In this document: in pieces, positions 45,408 through 58,838 of the stretch
Numbering within the stretch: the first letter of the stretch is position 1
Layout of the letters: every line of letters starts with the position of its first letter
Source of the DNA: Pempheris klunzingeri
Taxonomy: Eukaryota > Chordata > Actinopteri > Acropomatiformes > Pempheridae
NCBI RefSeq assembly: GCF_042242105.1
Contig: NC_092031.1
Span: forward strand, 15,874,662 to 15,938,661
Direction of reading: 5' to 3'
Length of the DNA stretch: 64,000 nucleotides
Program-made: the position numbers and the translations under genes
Notes under the pieces: model-generated
The model's database searches: none
What the model was told of the DNA's origin: nothing
Seen by the model: the letters and a program-made list of their open reading frames with translations, nothing else

Positions 45408-47482
45408 GACTGGTGACGAATGCGAGTTAGTTCCTGAAGCAGACACTGGAATATTAAAAGTTTTTTCACAAACTTTTTCACTTCTAGAAGAGCTCAAATG
45501 ACCACTGAAAGATCAATGGCAGAAGTAGCTGTGTGCAAAATAGCTAAATATCTAAGAAAGTGTGTAGCAAGTGAGAGACACATCTTATCTTCACTCCTTC
45601 ACTCTGCTCCAAAAAAACAATCAGCCAAGGTTATAGGTTATGGTGACACTGTGCACCCTAAAGTAATGGTTGAGGTCTGAAAATACGGTCAGGATAGGAC
45701 AACAAGCTTGAGTGGTCCGAGGATCAGACAGGTTGTAAACATGCTGACAGAAGATTTTTGGCTTTGAGACGATTCAGAATTGTAGAAGGTAAGAATTTCT
45801 GTGAATCACCACAAGCACGCACAGAGTGATCAGTGTTGCGATGGGTGGAAAGCAACAGTTTCAACTGTTCACACAACAGCCAGAGAAGAGCTCCAGTGCA
45901 GCCACTGGAGGGTGTGCTTAAATTCCCAGAAAGCCCTCTCGGCTTCTCTGGAGTGTGGTCGCTTCTTGCTTGGCCTCCCCGCTGTCTGCGCCCCTTCGAT
46001 AGATGTCAGCTTGACCCTGTGCCACGGGGCTGTCAGAGCCACACATGAGGACCTGCTCATTTATCATCCCTCTGCAGACAGTGGGGCCGATGACTAACCG
46101 AGGTAATGAGCTGCTCTCGGCTGTGCGAGGGCTTCCCTCCCGAGATCCAACTAGCATGTGCAGAATCCAAAACCACAAAAACCCCAACAAAAACCCCACA
46201 CAGCACCACCCCCATGTGGCTCCACGCAGACAAGGCCAGCAATCAGCGTGATGGATTTCAGCCCTGACACGCTTTTCCTCAAGCGGCCCAATTAGGAAAA
46301 TACTTTTGCGGGTTGTTTTTTTTATTCTCTAACAAAGCTTAGTTCTCGTTGCGTCTTACTGTCTGATCCAGCGCTTGATGTACTGCACTGTAGGCCAGAA
46401 GATGGATTGACTTTAAAGAGGAAATTTAGTTTCATTATGGTTAGGAATAAGGAGTTGGGGAAATCCCTTTGCACTAAAGGAAAGTGAGAAACCAGATCTT
46501 AAAATAGGTGCTGAGCTCAAAAACCAAAGACAGACAGGCGCAAAAAGGCTTGAAAACTTGCAGACAGACCAACACGCACTTTTGAAAAAGGACTTCGCCG
46601 TGCCATCCAACAGCAGATTTCCACTGAGGACTCCCTCTTTGCTCTCACTCTCACTAATCATACAAAAACATGTCATGGGGAGCCTTCAGAGCTGGGGCCC
46701 AAACCGTAGCAACTCTCTCGAAACCACATGTCATTGTGTGACTGTGTGACGGATGAGTCTGAATGCGTCCCATGAGAGGAGCCTTCATTAGTAAATGGTG
46801 ATCACTCTCCTCAAGTGTTTTCAAGACTGCAATTTTCTCCAAGCGAGTTGTTTTGGCAATTCCTCCTCAGAGGCCCCCGTCTGAGAACAATCATCCACAA
46901 CGTGTTTGTCAGTTATTTGAAAAATTGACAACAATCTCAAATTGCACCTATTATTCACATCTCAGGCTCCTGGAACAGCTGTATTTTAAAAGCCAGCCAT
47001 GATTGCATATCTGTCTTTGCCAGTAAGAATGGTTTCGCAGCAGCGGGCGCTCCACTCGATTTCACACTCCAGGAGCAGACCTGTGCTCGTACTTGGCTTC
47101 ACCTTGTTAACTCTCTCCTCGTTAACCACCTCCAGGCTGTGCTGTTGTTTTGTCACAATAGAGGACCAGGCGAGCTAAAAGCTGCCGCTGCTTCCTCAAT
47201 TATCTTTACTATAATCTTGTTTATAACAGTTTTCGCTATGATGACTTGCTCTGCTGCCAAAAATCATCAAATGCAATTCATTCTGAGCGAACTAGACAAG
47301 CCGATACAGGGTACAGTGCTCCTGTCCAGCCTCTCCACTTCTTTCTCATACAGGACAGTGGTCCCATCACAAATTAAATAAAGGCAGGCTGTATATACAT
47401 CAGCTTTTTACCAGCACTGATTGTATTTTTGTGCCACCTGAGGACCGTACAACAAACTACAGCACTGACACATTACCACCTT
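45408..47482. other. Non-coding stretch, no gene seen
   Basis: Mixed-composition DNA with many short spurious ORFs on both strands and no family match. No long repeat noticed. Confidence 0.4.
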
Positions 47483-47700
47483 AGACTCCATAGATTGTGT
47501 ATAAAAGATGGACGACGCCATGGCTCACCAAAAGTGAAGCCAAAACATCTGGATCGCCCCCTGGCAGTACAAGTCATAAAGCCCGCCCCCCCACCATGTT
47601 AGCAGATGGAACATTGGCCAAGTTAAAAGTACACGTCAAATACATTTTTCTCAAAGACCACAGTGTTCACCAGCTAGTTGCTGTTTGGTGCTAAGCAAGT
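47483..47700 (+). mobile_element. Dispersed fish repeat containing CATCTGGATCGCCCCCTGG
   Basis: Starts near CCATAGATTGTGTATAAAAG, then GATGGACGACG, GTGAAGCCAAAACATCTGG, ATCGCCCCCTGG and AAGTCATAAAGCCCGCCC. The central part is the reverse complement of the segment near 63010-63055. Non-coding. Confidence 0.65.
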
Positions 47701-48411
47701 AGGGGACAGCGGGTACTTCGGCTTGCTCATTTGTCAGAAATGAGGTTATGACAGCAGTAAGAGTGAACCAAAACAGGAAAGCTGTGGACCGTAAAAACCA
47801 AACCAATGAGCTGAAAGACGCTAAAATGTTGAGTAGAGCTTTGTCACTATGAGCAATCCCTTTCTCTTTACATACAGTCATTTGGTTATTATAAAAAACG
47901 ATTGATCAGCGCAGCATTCAAATTTCATGTTTGCCAGTTAGCGACAGCAGTGCAAGTAGGCAGAAGTGCCACTGCTGGGTGTTGTAAGAGCATTAAATAG
48001 TTAACAGCTCAGTAATAATCAGTAGCAACATGTAATGTTGGGACTGAGCAGATTAAAAGTCATCCGACCAAAACAATACAGTTCACACAGCCTGGTTTGA
48101 CTGTGTGTTGTGGTCAGAGTGCTCTCTCTGCACAGGAAGGCCCCCTGTTGTTTATGCTTGTGATGAGCTGAGGAAGGAGGAATCGGCTATCGAGCGCTGC
48201 ACTCTGTCCTCGCAGCTATGCATCACTTCAAGGGCTCCCCTACAGGAAGGGCCATTTTCCCATCATCCCTCAGTCAGCGAGGCCGTTACTCTGCACATTA
48301 ATGGACCAAATGGACTGACGACTGGCACCGAGAGCGCCCCATCTTTCTGCCCCCCCCCCTCCCACTTTATTACTCTTTGTATACTTCCTCTCCCTTTCCC
48401 ACTCTACGTAC

Positions 48412-48443
<32 letters not shown>

Positions 48444-48445
48444 CC
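48412..48445. repeat. (CT)n tract
   Basis: CT-rich simple repeat with about 10 consecutive CT/TC units; antisense reads as an artificial RE-repeat ORF. Confidence 0.9.
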
Positions 48446-48529
48446 ACTTCCCTCTCACGTCTTCTCTCAGTCCCGTTTTCAGCATTTTGGCTTTGCTGTC
48501 TATAAATCACTTGTCATATCACCGTGACG

Positions 48530-48960
48530 TACTCCGGCCCCGCTGAGGCAGCCTGTGGTGTGATTTAGCCTTGAGCTGATTTTCGTGCAGAGTGATACTT
48601 TGTATGTCAGTGCCTCTGTCAGTCGCACACAATTCGGACACAGCGAGTTTTCCAGCCAGCCCTGAACTTTTTATTCTCTTTTCATGCGAGAGAATGGAAT
48701 TAAGTCGGTGCATTACAGACTTCAGTTTTTCTGGCCAGGCACATTGTTTTCCTTGGCCGCCGCACTTAAAGTCTGTTGAAACGGGCCTTTTTTTCATGTC
48801 TATAAATGGGCTCTTTTCATGAATCCATGAGGGAATGCTTGCTTTTTGAAGGGATTTAAGAGGATACTGCACTGTACTCAGTCAGGGGCCTGAGATTTGT
48901 GCTCCATATTCACACACTCCATCATATTGAGGCTAATATGGTATGGCCCGGCTCGCTGTA
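48530..48960. other. Repeat-poor stretch, possible regulatory DNA
   Basis: No microsatellite or MITE strings and no credible ORF. Contains TAAT/ATTA-type and CATGAATCCATGAG strings. It looks like unique-sequence DNA of the sort that often includes conserved non-coding elements, but conservation cannot be judged from one genome. Confidence 0.2.
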
Positions 48961-49285
48961 TATGAATTGTCATGGTATTTATCAAAATGGCTCGCCAAAG
49001 TGCTGCAGACAGGAACAACTGGAGTGGTGATGAGAGGGGTTAGTGAATTGCTTCCTGTCTTGGAACGCTGATGAGTGAAAGAGAGAAGGAGGCAGCAGGC
49101 GCTCAGAGAACAGATAGCAGGGGAATGAAACAAGCGGACTGATGGGAATAAAGAAAGTAAAAGCTTTACATGCTTTACAATAAGAATGCACGGTTGAGTC
49201 AGCATCTGCAACAGGATGCTCTGAATACAGCACCCAGCACGTGCCACAAAATGTCTACAAAATCTGTACAAAGACAATTTTAGGC

Positions 49286-49927
49286 CTTAAAGGAATAGTT
49301 TAACATTTTGCAATTTTCAATTTAGTTTTTTTTTATGACGGATGCCGTTACATAAAATAAAATGTAACAATTTCAAATAAATGTTACTTAAATTACATTT
49401 ACTTTGTGCCATTAGTTCTGTTTGATTGTTTGTAGTTAGTGTGTGTCTCGCTATGGAGAATTCAGTTTTACTGTGAAAATACGATACATTTTCATAGTGT
49501 GCTCACTTTACAGGACATTATGTTATGATTTATCAGATTTTAGGACTTTTTTTTTATGTTTTTTCCACAGAGATAATGATGGAGAATGTGTAGACTGAGG
49601 TAATGATATTTGTTTTAAAACATTTATGCACCGCACAGAAATAAATACAATATTTAAACGGCTTCTGTAAACCTTCAGACATAAAGCTAAGCATCATGTC
49701 ATGATGTATTATGTCATCTGTAAATGCAAGACCCCGGGCACATCTGGTACGTATACCAAGCTAGCTGTACCCACCTGTTTCCAGTCTTTATGCTAAGCTA
49801 AGCTAACTGGCTGCAGGTGGTAGCTTCGGCTTTACTGTACAGATATGAGAGTGGTATTGATCTTCTCATCTAACTCTTGGCAAGAAAAATATCAAAATAC
49901 CCCCAAATATCAAACTATTCCTTTAAG
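49286..49927. mobile_element. Non-autonomous DNA element with terminal inverted repeats
   Basis: The left end CTTAAAGGAATAGTTTAACA and right end ATCAAACTATTCCTTTAAG are inverted copies: 16 identical outer bases, then near-identity for about 8 more. The outer bases include TTAA. The interior right half has the strings CCAGTCTTTATGCTAAGC and GGCTGCAGGTGGTAGCTTCG, shared in inverse orientation with 43895-44160. About 640 bp, no transposase. Confidence 0.75.
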
Positions 49928-52900
49928 AAGTTAAACATGCAATGGCTCCACTGATAATGTGTAACATTGCATACTGGTTGTTCCTCCAGCGAGCACTGAC
50001 TCAGTTTTCCACTGTTGGCTGCAGCCGTTCTCCTGGGAAAAAACTAACTTAATACCTCAGATGGTTTCGAGCCTGCTGGGAGCGCTCAAACTGAAAACGT
50101 CCATTCTCATGGAACTGAAGCTCTCAATAACATCAACAAAACTGATGTTGTATTAAAGTTGTTTGATGGTAAGCTGACCGGCTTTTTGAGTTCGGGTGGT
50201 TTTTGAGGTTTTGGAGGCAAGTCTGAGGTGATATTATGTTACTCAGCCTTTCTGTCTTGAGCTCGACACACGGGTGTTTAACTCCACCAGTGTTTGCAGA
50301 ATTATGTTTTCTTCCTGCTATTATCTTTGGTCTATGGGTATTTCTGATTTTTTTGAGTTTTATGTTAAACTGTAAAGCACAATTGATCCTCAGCTGCCCA
50401 AACCTCTGGCCTTGATTTAAAAAGTTAGTTAGAGAGCTGTTTTAGATCTTACCTGGGTGTTCACTTAGATACATTCTGTAAGAAGTAATGTAGAAAAATA
50501 GGAGTGTTTTCGCTGAGGTGCTCATGATGTCCATGCCGGTCAGGGGATGTTCAAGTTCGACATAGACCGGCTTTCTTTGAGTGAGTAGGCTCGATAAACT
50601 CTAAACTCACAAACAGAGGTGATGGGTATAAAGACTGTTAGCCTGTAGTGGTCTTCTGTTGTGGGTTTTCTATTTTTCACCCTCTCAACTCCGTCTGGTT
50701 TCTTAAAAAGTCTGATTAAGATGATTTGGAACAAAATGAACCTGCTTTTTCAGAGGATCTGCTTTTACAGGAATGTTTCTCTTATGTAGGAATTACATTA
50801 AATTGAACACTATTAGATAAACTCAAAGCAATGAAAGTGGAAACAATTCCACTCTCTTTCAATCTCTGGTTCATTATTAAACACGACCTAAGCATTTGAG
50901 TCATTTCTAATGTACGAGAAAATGTACATTTACATTAAAGTAAATGTTTTCTGTATTTGATTATACAGCAGTGATATGTTACTCATACATGTGTACATTC
51001 ATACATGTCATAAACAACAGGTATAATTCATAAATTGACAGTTGTAAGGCCACAAACTCTTAAAATAGCTTTCTGTCATAGAAATATTGATTCTATTGTT
51101 TTTTTACCTTTTGTTAAATGTTGAATAGTTTTGTTTAGTCATTTTGAAAAAGAAAGTCATTACAGCACCTACAATAATTATAATAATAGATATGAATGAT
51201 AATAATTAGAATAGATCAAATCTCTATGTGTCATGTGAAAGGAGCTACTTGTAGTGACTGGCACATGGAGAAATATCGCCTGACTCTGCAGTTCTGGATT
51301 CTGTTTAACTTCTTCATATTTGTCTAATATACAGTTTGCTCTAAAATATGCTGCAAACGCCGCCCCTTTTATGTGAATGCGTTCATAACCAGATTGGGAA
51401 ACCCTGGGTTGACTCACCATCGTGTGACCGCCCAGCGTGATTGCAGTTGTTGGGCTTTGTGGAGCTGGATAACGAAAAGTGGACGTTGAACTTGCTTCGC
51501 GGTGCAGGCCTCTGGTCTCAACTTAGACATCATTCAGTTTCCGTGTTGCAGTCAGTTGAAACATTCTGCAAACTCTGAACTCTGCAAAGTAACTGGTGAT
51601 CCATAAAATTTGTGTTTTGGTTTAAAATAACCCTTTAGCACTTTATGGTCTACAGGAAACATTTGACAGCACACAGGTGTGCAGCTGTGCCCTGTTTCTA
51701 CTGCACCACAGTCATATGCTGACAAAATCCAGACAGAATTCGCCTCTGAGGTATCATTTCTGTAGTGCTGTTAGATCAGCCTCTGCAGAATATTTTGATT
51801 GTAAAGTTATGATTGTGCAGTCTCCCTTTCACTGACACCAATTAACCCATGCATATTTCTATTGTAATAGACTAAATGGTCTCACACCACAATTCACAAT
51901 TACAATCTTGTCAGGCACCGACTTCCATTGAGACAATTTCTGGTTCCAACTGAATTATTTCTCTAATCACACTCTTCCACCACACACCACGCTGCTGCAG
52001 GCTCTCTCAGGTTGCCGTTAATGATCGTATGACCCAGTCCTGAACCTCTGACATCAAATACTCACTACACTAAATGTAGTGTGATGTGATTGTAAAAATG
52101 TGACTGCTGCATCTCTGTTTCCTTTCTGTTTTCCCTCCTTCATCGAATGACACAGAGGAACTCCCAGCTCACAGCCCACTTTCTTCTCTTTCATGCTTCC
52201 TGTCCGTCAGTCTGTTTGTCTGTGCGTCAGGCGTGTGTTTAGAAGTGAAGTCGGTCTGCTACTTTGTGCCAAACGCCTCTCAGTAGGACATCTGACACCG
52301 CTACTTCATAGTCCTGCAGGAGGGGCTTAATGTGTCATTTCACAATTAACCTTAATGTCTGTCCTGTCACATGCTTAATGTGAGCCTCCTACCACTGGAC
52401 AAATGTAGTGTTTTACCTTTGATAGGTTGTGTGGTTTCGTTAAAATGCTTTCGAATGGCTTGAAGCTAAACAGGCTTATTATTGTGGAGTCATGAAAATG
52501 TGCATTTCTCCTGATGTGAAACCAAACAGCAGCCGCCTAACGCAGAACACTTAAGTGTCTGCCTAAGTGCATTAAAATGCAGTTCTTCTAATGGCCTCTG
52601 GGAGTTAGCTTAATGAAAACTATGACTTTATTGAAGTGAATGGGAAAAGCCATAACTTCTCTGCTCAAAATACAAATCATTAAAATTGGACCACTTTCAG
52701 GTGAAGCATTTTCATGTGTTTTCAGTTATGCAGATAAGAATGAGATGAGTTTTTGGTTCTTAAGTAATGTTTTTTTTGTAGCAAAACAGTTAAGTTGGTG
52801 GGATGGGTCATAAAACATAAACAATGAGCTCAAAGGTGCTAAAAAAATTTACTAGAACTGAAAGGAACTGCAGAGCTGAGTGACAATTTTCTCTGGGTTT

Positions 52901-53434
52901 ATCACTGTGAGGGACACCTTTCACACACAGGTAGCCTTTAACGCATCGTGCAGCTTTAAAACACACATGTTAAGAGGTGTGTTTTCTTTTCCCACGGTGG
53001 TGGTGCCTAAATCAGCCTCTAGCACTAGCCTTAGATGAGTGGCTCTTAAAAATGCTATGCTTTTGTTCAACTGTGCCTTTCTCTGGTTAAAACAAAGGGC
53101 ATTTTCGTATCCAGGGGACATGAGTTCAGTTCCCTCTGTCATAACACGTGGAAACTACACTAAAGATATTTGGGATTAATGTGGTGTCAGACACACCAGC
53201 AGCCATTAGTGTTTGATGCAGCCCTGTTAAATCCACAGCTTATCCTTATTTATGAGAACAGGTAGAGGGGGCTTAGAAAAACATCAGAGATGACAGAATA
53301 TGAATATCAGATATCGATGTTAAAGCGACGTTCTGCGGGCAAAACCAACATCCGTGTGGAAATGACCCAGACGCACTTCTTCATCAGACGTCCAGAATGA
53401 ATCCCAGAACCCGACATCTGAGGGAACCTGAGCC

Positions 53435-53436
<2 letters not shown>
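49928..53436. other. Non-coding stretch, no gene seen
   Basis: About 3.5 kb without a credible exon, microsatellite or element boundary. Confidence 0.4.

Positions 53437-53472
<36 letters not shown>
53437..53472. repeat. (TG)n microsatellite
   Basis: About 17 TG units, followed by a purine-rich (AGAG) tract extending to about 53765 with interruptions. Confidence 0.95.
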
Positions 53473-53473
<1 letters not shown>

Positions 53474-53814
53474 TGGGGGAAGATGAGAGAGAGAGAATGA
53501 TACAGATAACAGGAGTGTTTCTGATTCGTCAGCACGATTGATTTTCAGGCTTGCAAGCCAATAAAAAGTTTTGGTAATTGAGTTTAAATGAATTGAGAAA
53601 GAGTTGGACAAGAGAGATGAGCAGAAATGTAAAGAAGAAAGAAAGAGAGGAGACAGTTATGAAAACAAAAAAAAGAGACAAAAAGTGGAAGAGACGCAGA
53701 GAAAAGACGGTAAAGAGACAGACTGAGACGCACAATATGAGCCAGAATAAGAGAGAGAGCCAGCTCGGCCTCATCTCATCAGTCAGACAGGTTCTTGAGT
53801 GATAGCAGCCAAAG

Positions 53815-54330
53815 GCCTAGTGAATGGCCCCGTCCCCGCCGTCCGTACGCCCTCTGCTTTATTTCATCATGAAAGTTTTATGCGTGGAAAAATAACAAGA
53901 CGCGGAGCCAAGTGGCTCGATGGACGAAAGAAAAAAAAAAATCCGAGCCCTCTGAGACAAAAGGCTTCTGTTGTTTCTAAATCAACGTTAATTTGCGACT
54001 TGGCGGACCCCCGCCTGGAGGAAGCTTGTGGTAGAGAAAAGAAAACGAGTCAGGTTATTTCGTTCACATTTACCATCTGAGGTCCGGGGTTGTTTTTTAT
54101 GCAAACTTTGTGGTTTAGCCTTAAAGTTTGGATTTCACCTCTGCCCCCACTGACACCCCCACACCCCCCACACCCCACATGGCTTTTTGACCAAATGGGA
54201 ATTGATGCAGTGATGGCAATGAATCAGAGCAAAAGCCTCGTCCTGGGATTCTTGTCCACATCACAGCTGAAGCCATTATCATAGCCTTTGTCCCGCGTTT
54301 GTCCTCTGAATAATTTGTCCTTTAATGCTG
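53815..54330. other. Repeat-poor stretch, possible regulatory DNA
   Basis: Begins with a CpG-rich patch, then TTTATTTCATCATGAAAG and TTTTATGCG strings of homeodomain-site type. A C-rich CCCCCAC patch lies at about 54144-54180. No coding support. Confidence 0.2.
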
Positions 54331-54640
54331 CAAAATAGAATAAAGTCAGTGTATTTTAACTTCAAACCCTCTCGTCTCTCAATACTTTGTTTATCCCACC
54401 GATCAAAGAGGCCACAGGAGCAAAAGTGCAAAAGTCAAGGAAAAGGTAGGATTTATACAGTGACAGAACATTGAACTTTATGGATCCCAGTGGGTTTCAC
54501 AGAGGCAACAATAACAAGGAGAAGCTGGTAGAGGAAAAACTCAACTTAGGAAATGTGCATCAATAAGTAACATTCCCCTGATATTTTCTGTGCTTTTCAT
54601 CTCTTCATTTCCATCTTGTCTGATTGTCTAATTCAGGAAT

Positions 54641-54660
54641 ACATATATATATATATATAT
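54641..54660. repeat. (AT)n tract
   Basis: About nine AT units. Confidence 0.85.
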
Positions 54661-54661
54661 T

Positions 54662-56728
54662 GAGTATTTCTTGGTCAAACCACTTTTTCTAAGGTAAAAA
54701 ATGAACTTAACATGTTGCCCTGACTTTCCCCTTTCCTCAGGCTTTTGGAAAGATACTTTGAACATACCAAATACTGCATGAGTCTAGTCCTGTTGGGAAA
54801 GTTTCCCTGAGATACTATGAGTCCAAGGTCCTCATCCTTGAAGCTTTTTCACATGTGAAAGTGAATTATGAAATACTCGATTAAAGCATGACATAAATCC
54901 CACATTTGTTTGGCTTCTCAAAGTACGTTTACAAGTGCAGCTGGTTCTTCACTGTGTTCATCAGTGCTGAATCTGTCTTCATTTTAGATTTACAACAATT
55001 AAAAGCTTTTAGGAGTTTCCACATGTGGAGAGTTGTCCATGCCCCCACTTTTTAGAAGAATGAATACAAAAAAAAGTTACTCGCTCAATAATCCCAAATG
55101 TGTATTTCCACTAAAAGATGAATTTACCTATTGATAAGTTCTAAAATGCACATTAATATGTTCTGGCTATGAAACATAAGCAGGTATAGCTCCATGTGAA
55201 GTTGCAAACCAAACACAGCCTGTCTGAATGAAGTGGCCAAAGATAGAAAAGAAGATAGAAAGACAACATAGGTGCAGAAAAGTGAGAGAAACTAGCATGA
55301 AAGAAAGCAAATATGTTGCCCCATGTTCCGCTCTGCGTTCACCAGGAGGAAAAGCATTCCTGCATATTCTCTCAGCTTCAAGACGTGAAATGAGAAAATT
55401 CCATCCATCGCCGACGATAAAGACAATGTTATTGCAAGACTCAAAGTGTTGGGTTGCATGATGTTTGTCTCCCTGGAAACAAGCCCATTGGAGAGGCGGC
55501 AGGGTTAGTAGTCGAGCCGAGATCAGAAACAGGTGAAGGTTCTCACTCAGTCATGCTGTCTTTGTATTGTACGCGGCATGAGGAGGGAGGAAGTCTGATG
55601 CCAATCTTCAGTATGATCAAATACGACCATTTTCCTGTCAAAAGCAGAAGTGTTCATTGGTGCTCTGGGTGAAAAAGCATTTCTGATATCATTTGGCCCA
55701 TCATGGGACTCCTCACTGAAACACAGATAACCTCGGTTCTTGACTCTAAGCGGTTCTTAAGCCTCCATGGCAGAGACAGAGTGCTGACTGTGTGTGACTG
55801 GGCTAAGGGACCGTGAGCTTCACCTGAGTGCCATCGATCTCCATTTATGGGAACGGCGCATGCATGAAAGCCAGGTCTGGACTTGATTGGGAGCCGAGCG
55901 GAGAGGCGGCCAATTTGTCATCATTTGGGTGACAACTTGTCTGACTGACATGCTCCCTCGCTGACCTCTCTTTGTGCTTTGAACTGATAACAAAACGGGA
56001 TGTGTGCGACTGCCTGTGAGGCGGAGAGAAAGAGAAAAATGACAACGGTGATGGAACAGGGACATTAAAGAGAAAAACAGGGTTTCTGGGTTAGATGGTA
56101 AAATTCGAAACTTTTCCAGACCTTCATGTGCTGATTTCATTTGAGGATTTTGGTATTCAGAAAGATTTGTGTTGAAATATTTTGCCAGAACTTTGCATGC
56201 AGATGTTTTCCTCAGTAGTGGGTGGAAAACCAAATAGAGTCAAAAAGAGAGTCAACGTTGGATTTACCAAACAACAGACAGATAAAGTTAGTGACTCACT
56301 GGCTAATGTAGCTAAGTACTAGTTTGCTTAGCTAGCTTCTGCAGTAACTTGCTGCCAATTAAGGGATGGCAATCAAGGAGAAGCATTTTTGATCATACTG
56401 GAATGAAGCGGTTGCCGCCCACGTGAACTTTAGAGTGACAACTGTCTGGCTTTGGCCAACCAAAAAGGAGACAGGTCAAAGACGAGCAATGGACGACCTG
56501 GTAATTCGTCCTTGTTGGTAATGCTTGTGTCCGAATACCTGGAGTTATACACCACAGTGCTAGCTAGTTACAAAGAGCTGCATAAGCTAGCGTGCCCAGA
56601 TTCTACTGTGGAAAATGGGTGGTTTTCGACTTGATTTGCAAGCTGGTTGGATCAACATAGGAAATGATGTGATTTTACACACTATTGTGGTCGAATACAT
56701 CTTCAAATTGTTTGCAATCCACCTTAGA
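54662..56728. other. Non-coding stretch, no gene seen
   Basis: Only short unconserved ORFs on both strands. No element boundaries recognised. Confidence 0.4.
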
Positions 56729-56760
56729 GGGGGGGTGGGGGGGGTGGGGGGGTGGGGGGG
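56729..56760 (+). repeat. G-tract array, strong G-quadruplex candidate
   Basis: Four G runs of 7, 8, 7 and 7 bases, separated by single T residues at 56736, 56745 and 56753. This is the ideal geometry for a parallel quadruplex with one-base loops. Confidence 0.9.
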
Positions 56761-57004
56761 TAGTACCAACTCTGCTCCGAGAGGAGAAGGCCTTTAATGG
56801 CTCTATATTTTCCTGGAGAGACCCAACCAGAGCTAAAAGCAGAATGGATGTTGGATTTATTTGCTAGGTGGCCAGAAACAAAACTTCATATCAATGCTGT
56901 GTTTCTCTTTATAATAAGTGCTAGTGTTTTCTAACATATTGACCACATCAATCATATGGTGATCATGTTAGTGCATGTAGAGATCCTGGTAATAAATATA
57001 CAAT

Positions 57005-57125
57005 CCCTGCCTACCAAACGGAGGATCTGTGGTTCGATCCCCAGCTCCTCCAGTCCGCATGTCGAAATGTCCTCACACAAGACACTGAACGCCAAATTGC
57101 AGGATGTGTGTGTGATTGATTAGTT
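57005..57125 (+). mobile_element. tRNA-derived SINE relic
   Basis: The B box GGTTCGATCC at 57031-57040 is followed by CCAGCTCCTCCAGTCCGCAT, GTCGAAATGTCC and AAGACACTGAACGCC. The same body occurs near 63820 and 11056. The A-box half is eroded. Confidence 0.65.
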
Positions 57126-58159
57126 TTCAGTTGGCCGTCAGTGTACGAACAGAGTGTGACAGACTAGAAATGCACTATGCTGCTGAATGTGCAGCCCATT
57201 TCCCACATGACATAAGCTGGAATGACAGTCTAACTCAATGTGATCACCTTCAGCACCACTGTTTTTTTTTTACTTTTTGATGATTAAAGTTTAACCTTCA
57301 ACCTTATTTTTTTTTTCTCTCCAGGAAACCACCTTATTATTCTATTAAAAACAATGTTTTGTTATGAAATGAAAGCTGTCCAGTCTGGTCAGCATCAGAG
57401 ATTTGGACTCTCAGAACTGTTTTATAAGTTCACAGAGACTCTGTAACATGGTTTTGTAGACGCGGTAATGAAATAATTACCGGTGTCGCTTCAGCCTCAA
57501 CAGAGATGGAACACAGAAAAGCCAGAGTGAGTATGTGTGTCTCTGTGTGCCTGTAATTCATATAGGTGCAATTGTATACAGCCTGGTTCTTATGACTCAA
57601 AAACTGCATTAGCTGAATAAACCAAATCTGAACTTGATTACAAGAAGTAAAGAGTTGCTCTGTTTCAGAAGCTGCTTTTTTATTTTTCATTTTTACAAGC
57701 AATTGGTAGCTGTGCAAATAACCCTGTGCGGGGAGCCAGCCAGGTACGCAGGCAGGCGAGGCTGCAGGCATTGTGAAGGCTGAATAATTACATCGCCTAA
57801 AATGTTTTTTTGGCCTAAAGCATGGAATGGAAGATTAGCTCCCCAGAGAGAGGATTTAAGAGATCCAACCTCTCTAACCCTGTTGGCTTGAGGACGACTG
57901 CTGAGGCAGACAACATGTAAGAAAAGGCTCTTTCTCTGGATTTGAACTATTGCTGCTATTAGGGTGAATAAATTAAAGACAAGCAGGGTAAACAAGAGGC
58001 AGGTATGTGCTCCAACAGTTTTAAGAGTTTCCCACCTCTTTAAGTTGGTCTTTTGTTGTGCTTGCGGGCCGGGAAGAACCAGCAAAGGAGAGAAGGTGCC
58101 AAAGTTCAGCTTTGATAGTGGTGAAAATATAAAGTGAAGCATATGTTGGAGCAAATGTA

Positions 58160-58460
58160 ATTGATCATACTTTATGTGGATGATTCATTTAATAATGAAC
58201 ACAGGCAGGGCTGCATTGAGGATACTGAGCGGTCTTCATTGGTTCACTCAGCTCCTACGGCTGAGATCCACCCAGGGCCCCTTGTTGGGTCAGATCCAAA
58301 TCACACTGAGTCTAATTGGGTCACGTAGGGCCCCATCGTGCTGCCGCTGGTCCCGCGTCTGTGTGTCAATATGTCTTAGACCCAAGTGGAGTAGACTCTG
58401 TGTCAAAATGGAACGTCATGATCGCTGCAGGAAAATAGCATTCTGAGAGTGAAGGTGTGA
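58160..58460. other. Repeat-poor stretch, possible regulatory DNA
   Basis: Unique-looking sequence with CATTTAATAATGAAC and GTCTAATTGGGTCAC strings. No coding support; conservation not assessable here. Confidence 0.15.
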
Positions 58461-58787
58461 ACCAGCACACGACGAACTGCCGCATTACGTTCTGCTCAAT
58501 GTTTATGCATTACCCACATCGAAACCATGACATCACATCCCTTTCTCTGAGCGTGAGCCTGAGAGAGTGGGGCGGTGTTGTTGGACTGGAGGCGTAATGT
58601 GACCGTACCTGGATAGATTTCATTTAAAGTGGAAATTGAACGTGGAAATCTTCCACCAAGTTATGGATGACTGACTGCATAAGCTTTTATTTTGAAATAA
58701 TTTAGACCTCAAAATTTGTTTCCAGCAGTGAACAGAGCTTCATGTGTTGTGTTGCTGTCATGCTGATGTTGGCTTGTTTGATTTGTC

Positions 58788-58790
<3 letters not shown>

Positions 58791-58838
<48 letters not shown>
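58791..58838. repeat. (GT)n microsatellite
   Basis: About 24 GT units, the longest perfect dinucleotide tract in the window. Confidence 0.97.

Noticed and set aside
48270..48485. Arg-Glu repeat ORF on the minus strand
   Set aside because: Translation of the (CT)n tract; not a protein gene.
57005..57080. Possible tRNA gene (B box GGTTCGATCC)
   Set aside because: No matching A-box arm or acceptor stem; the following SINE body is shared with copies at 11001 and 63790.
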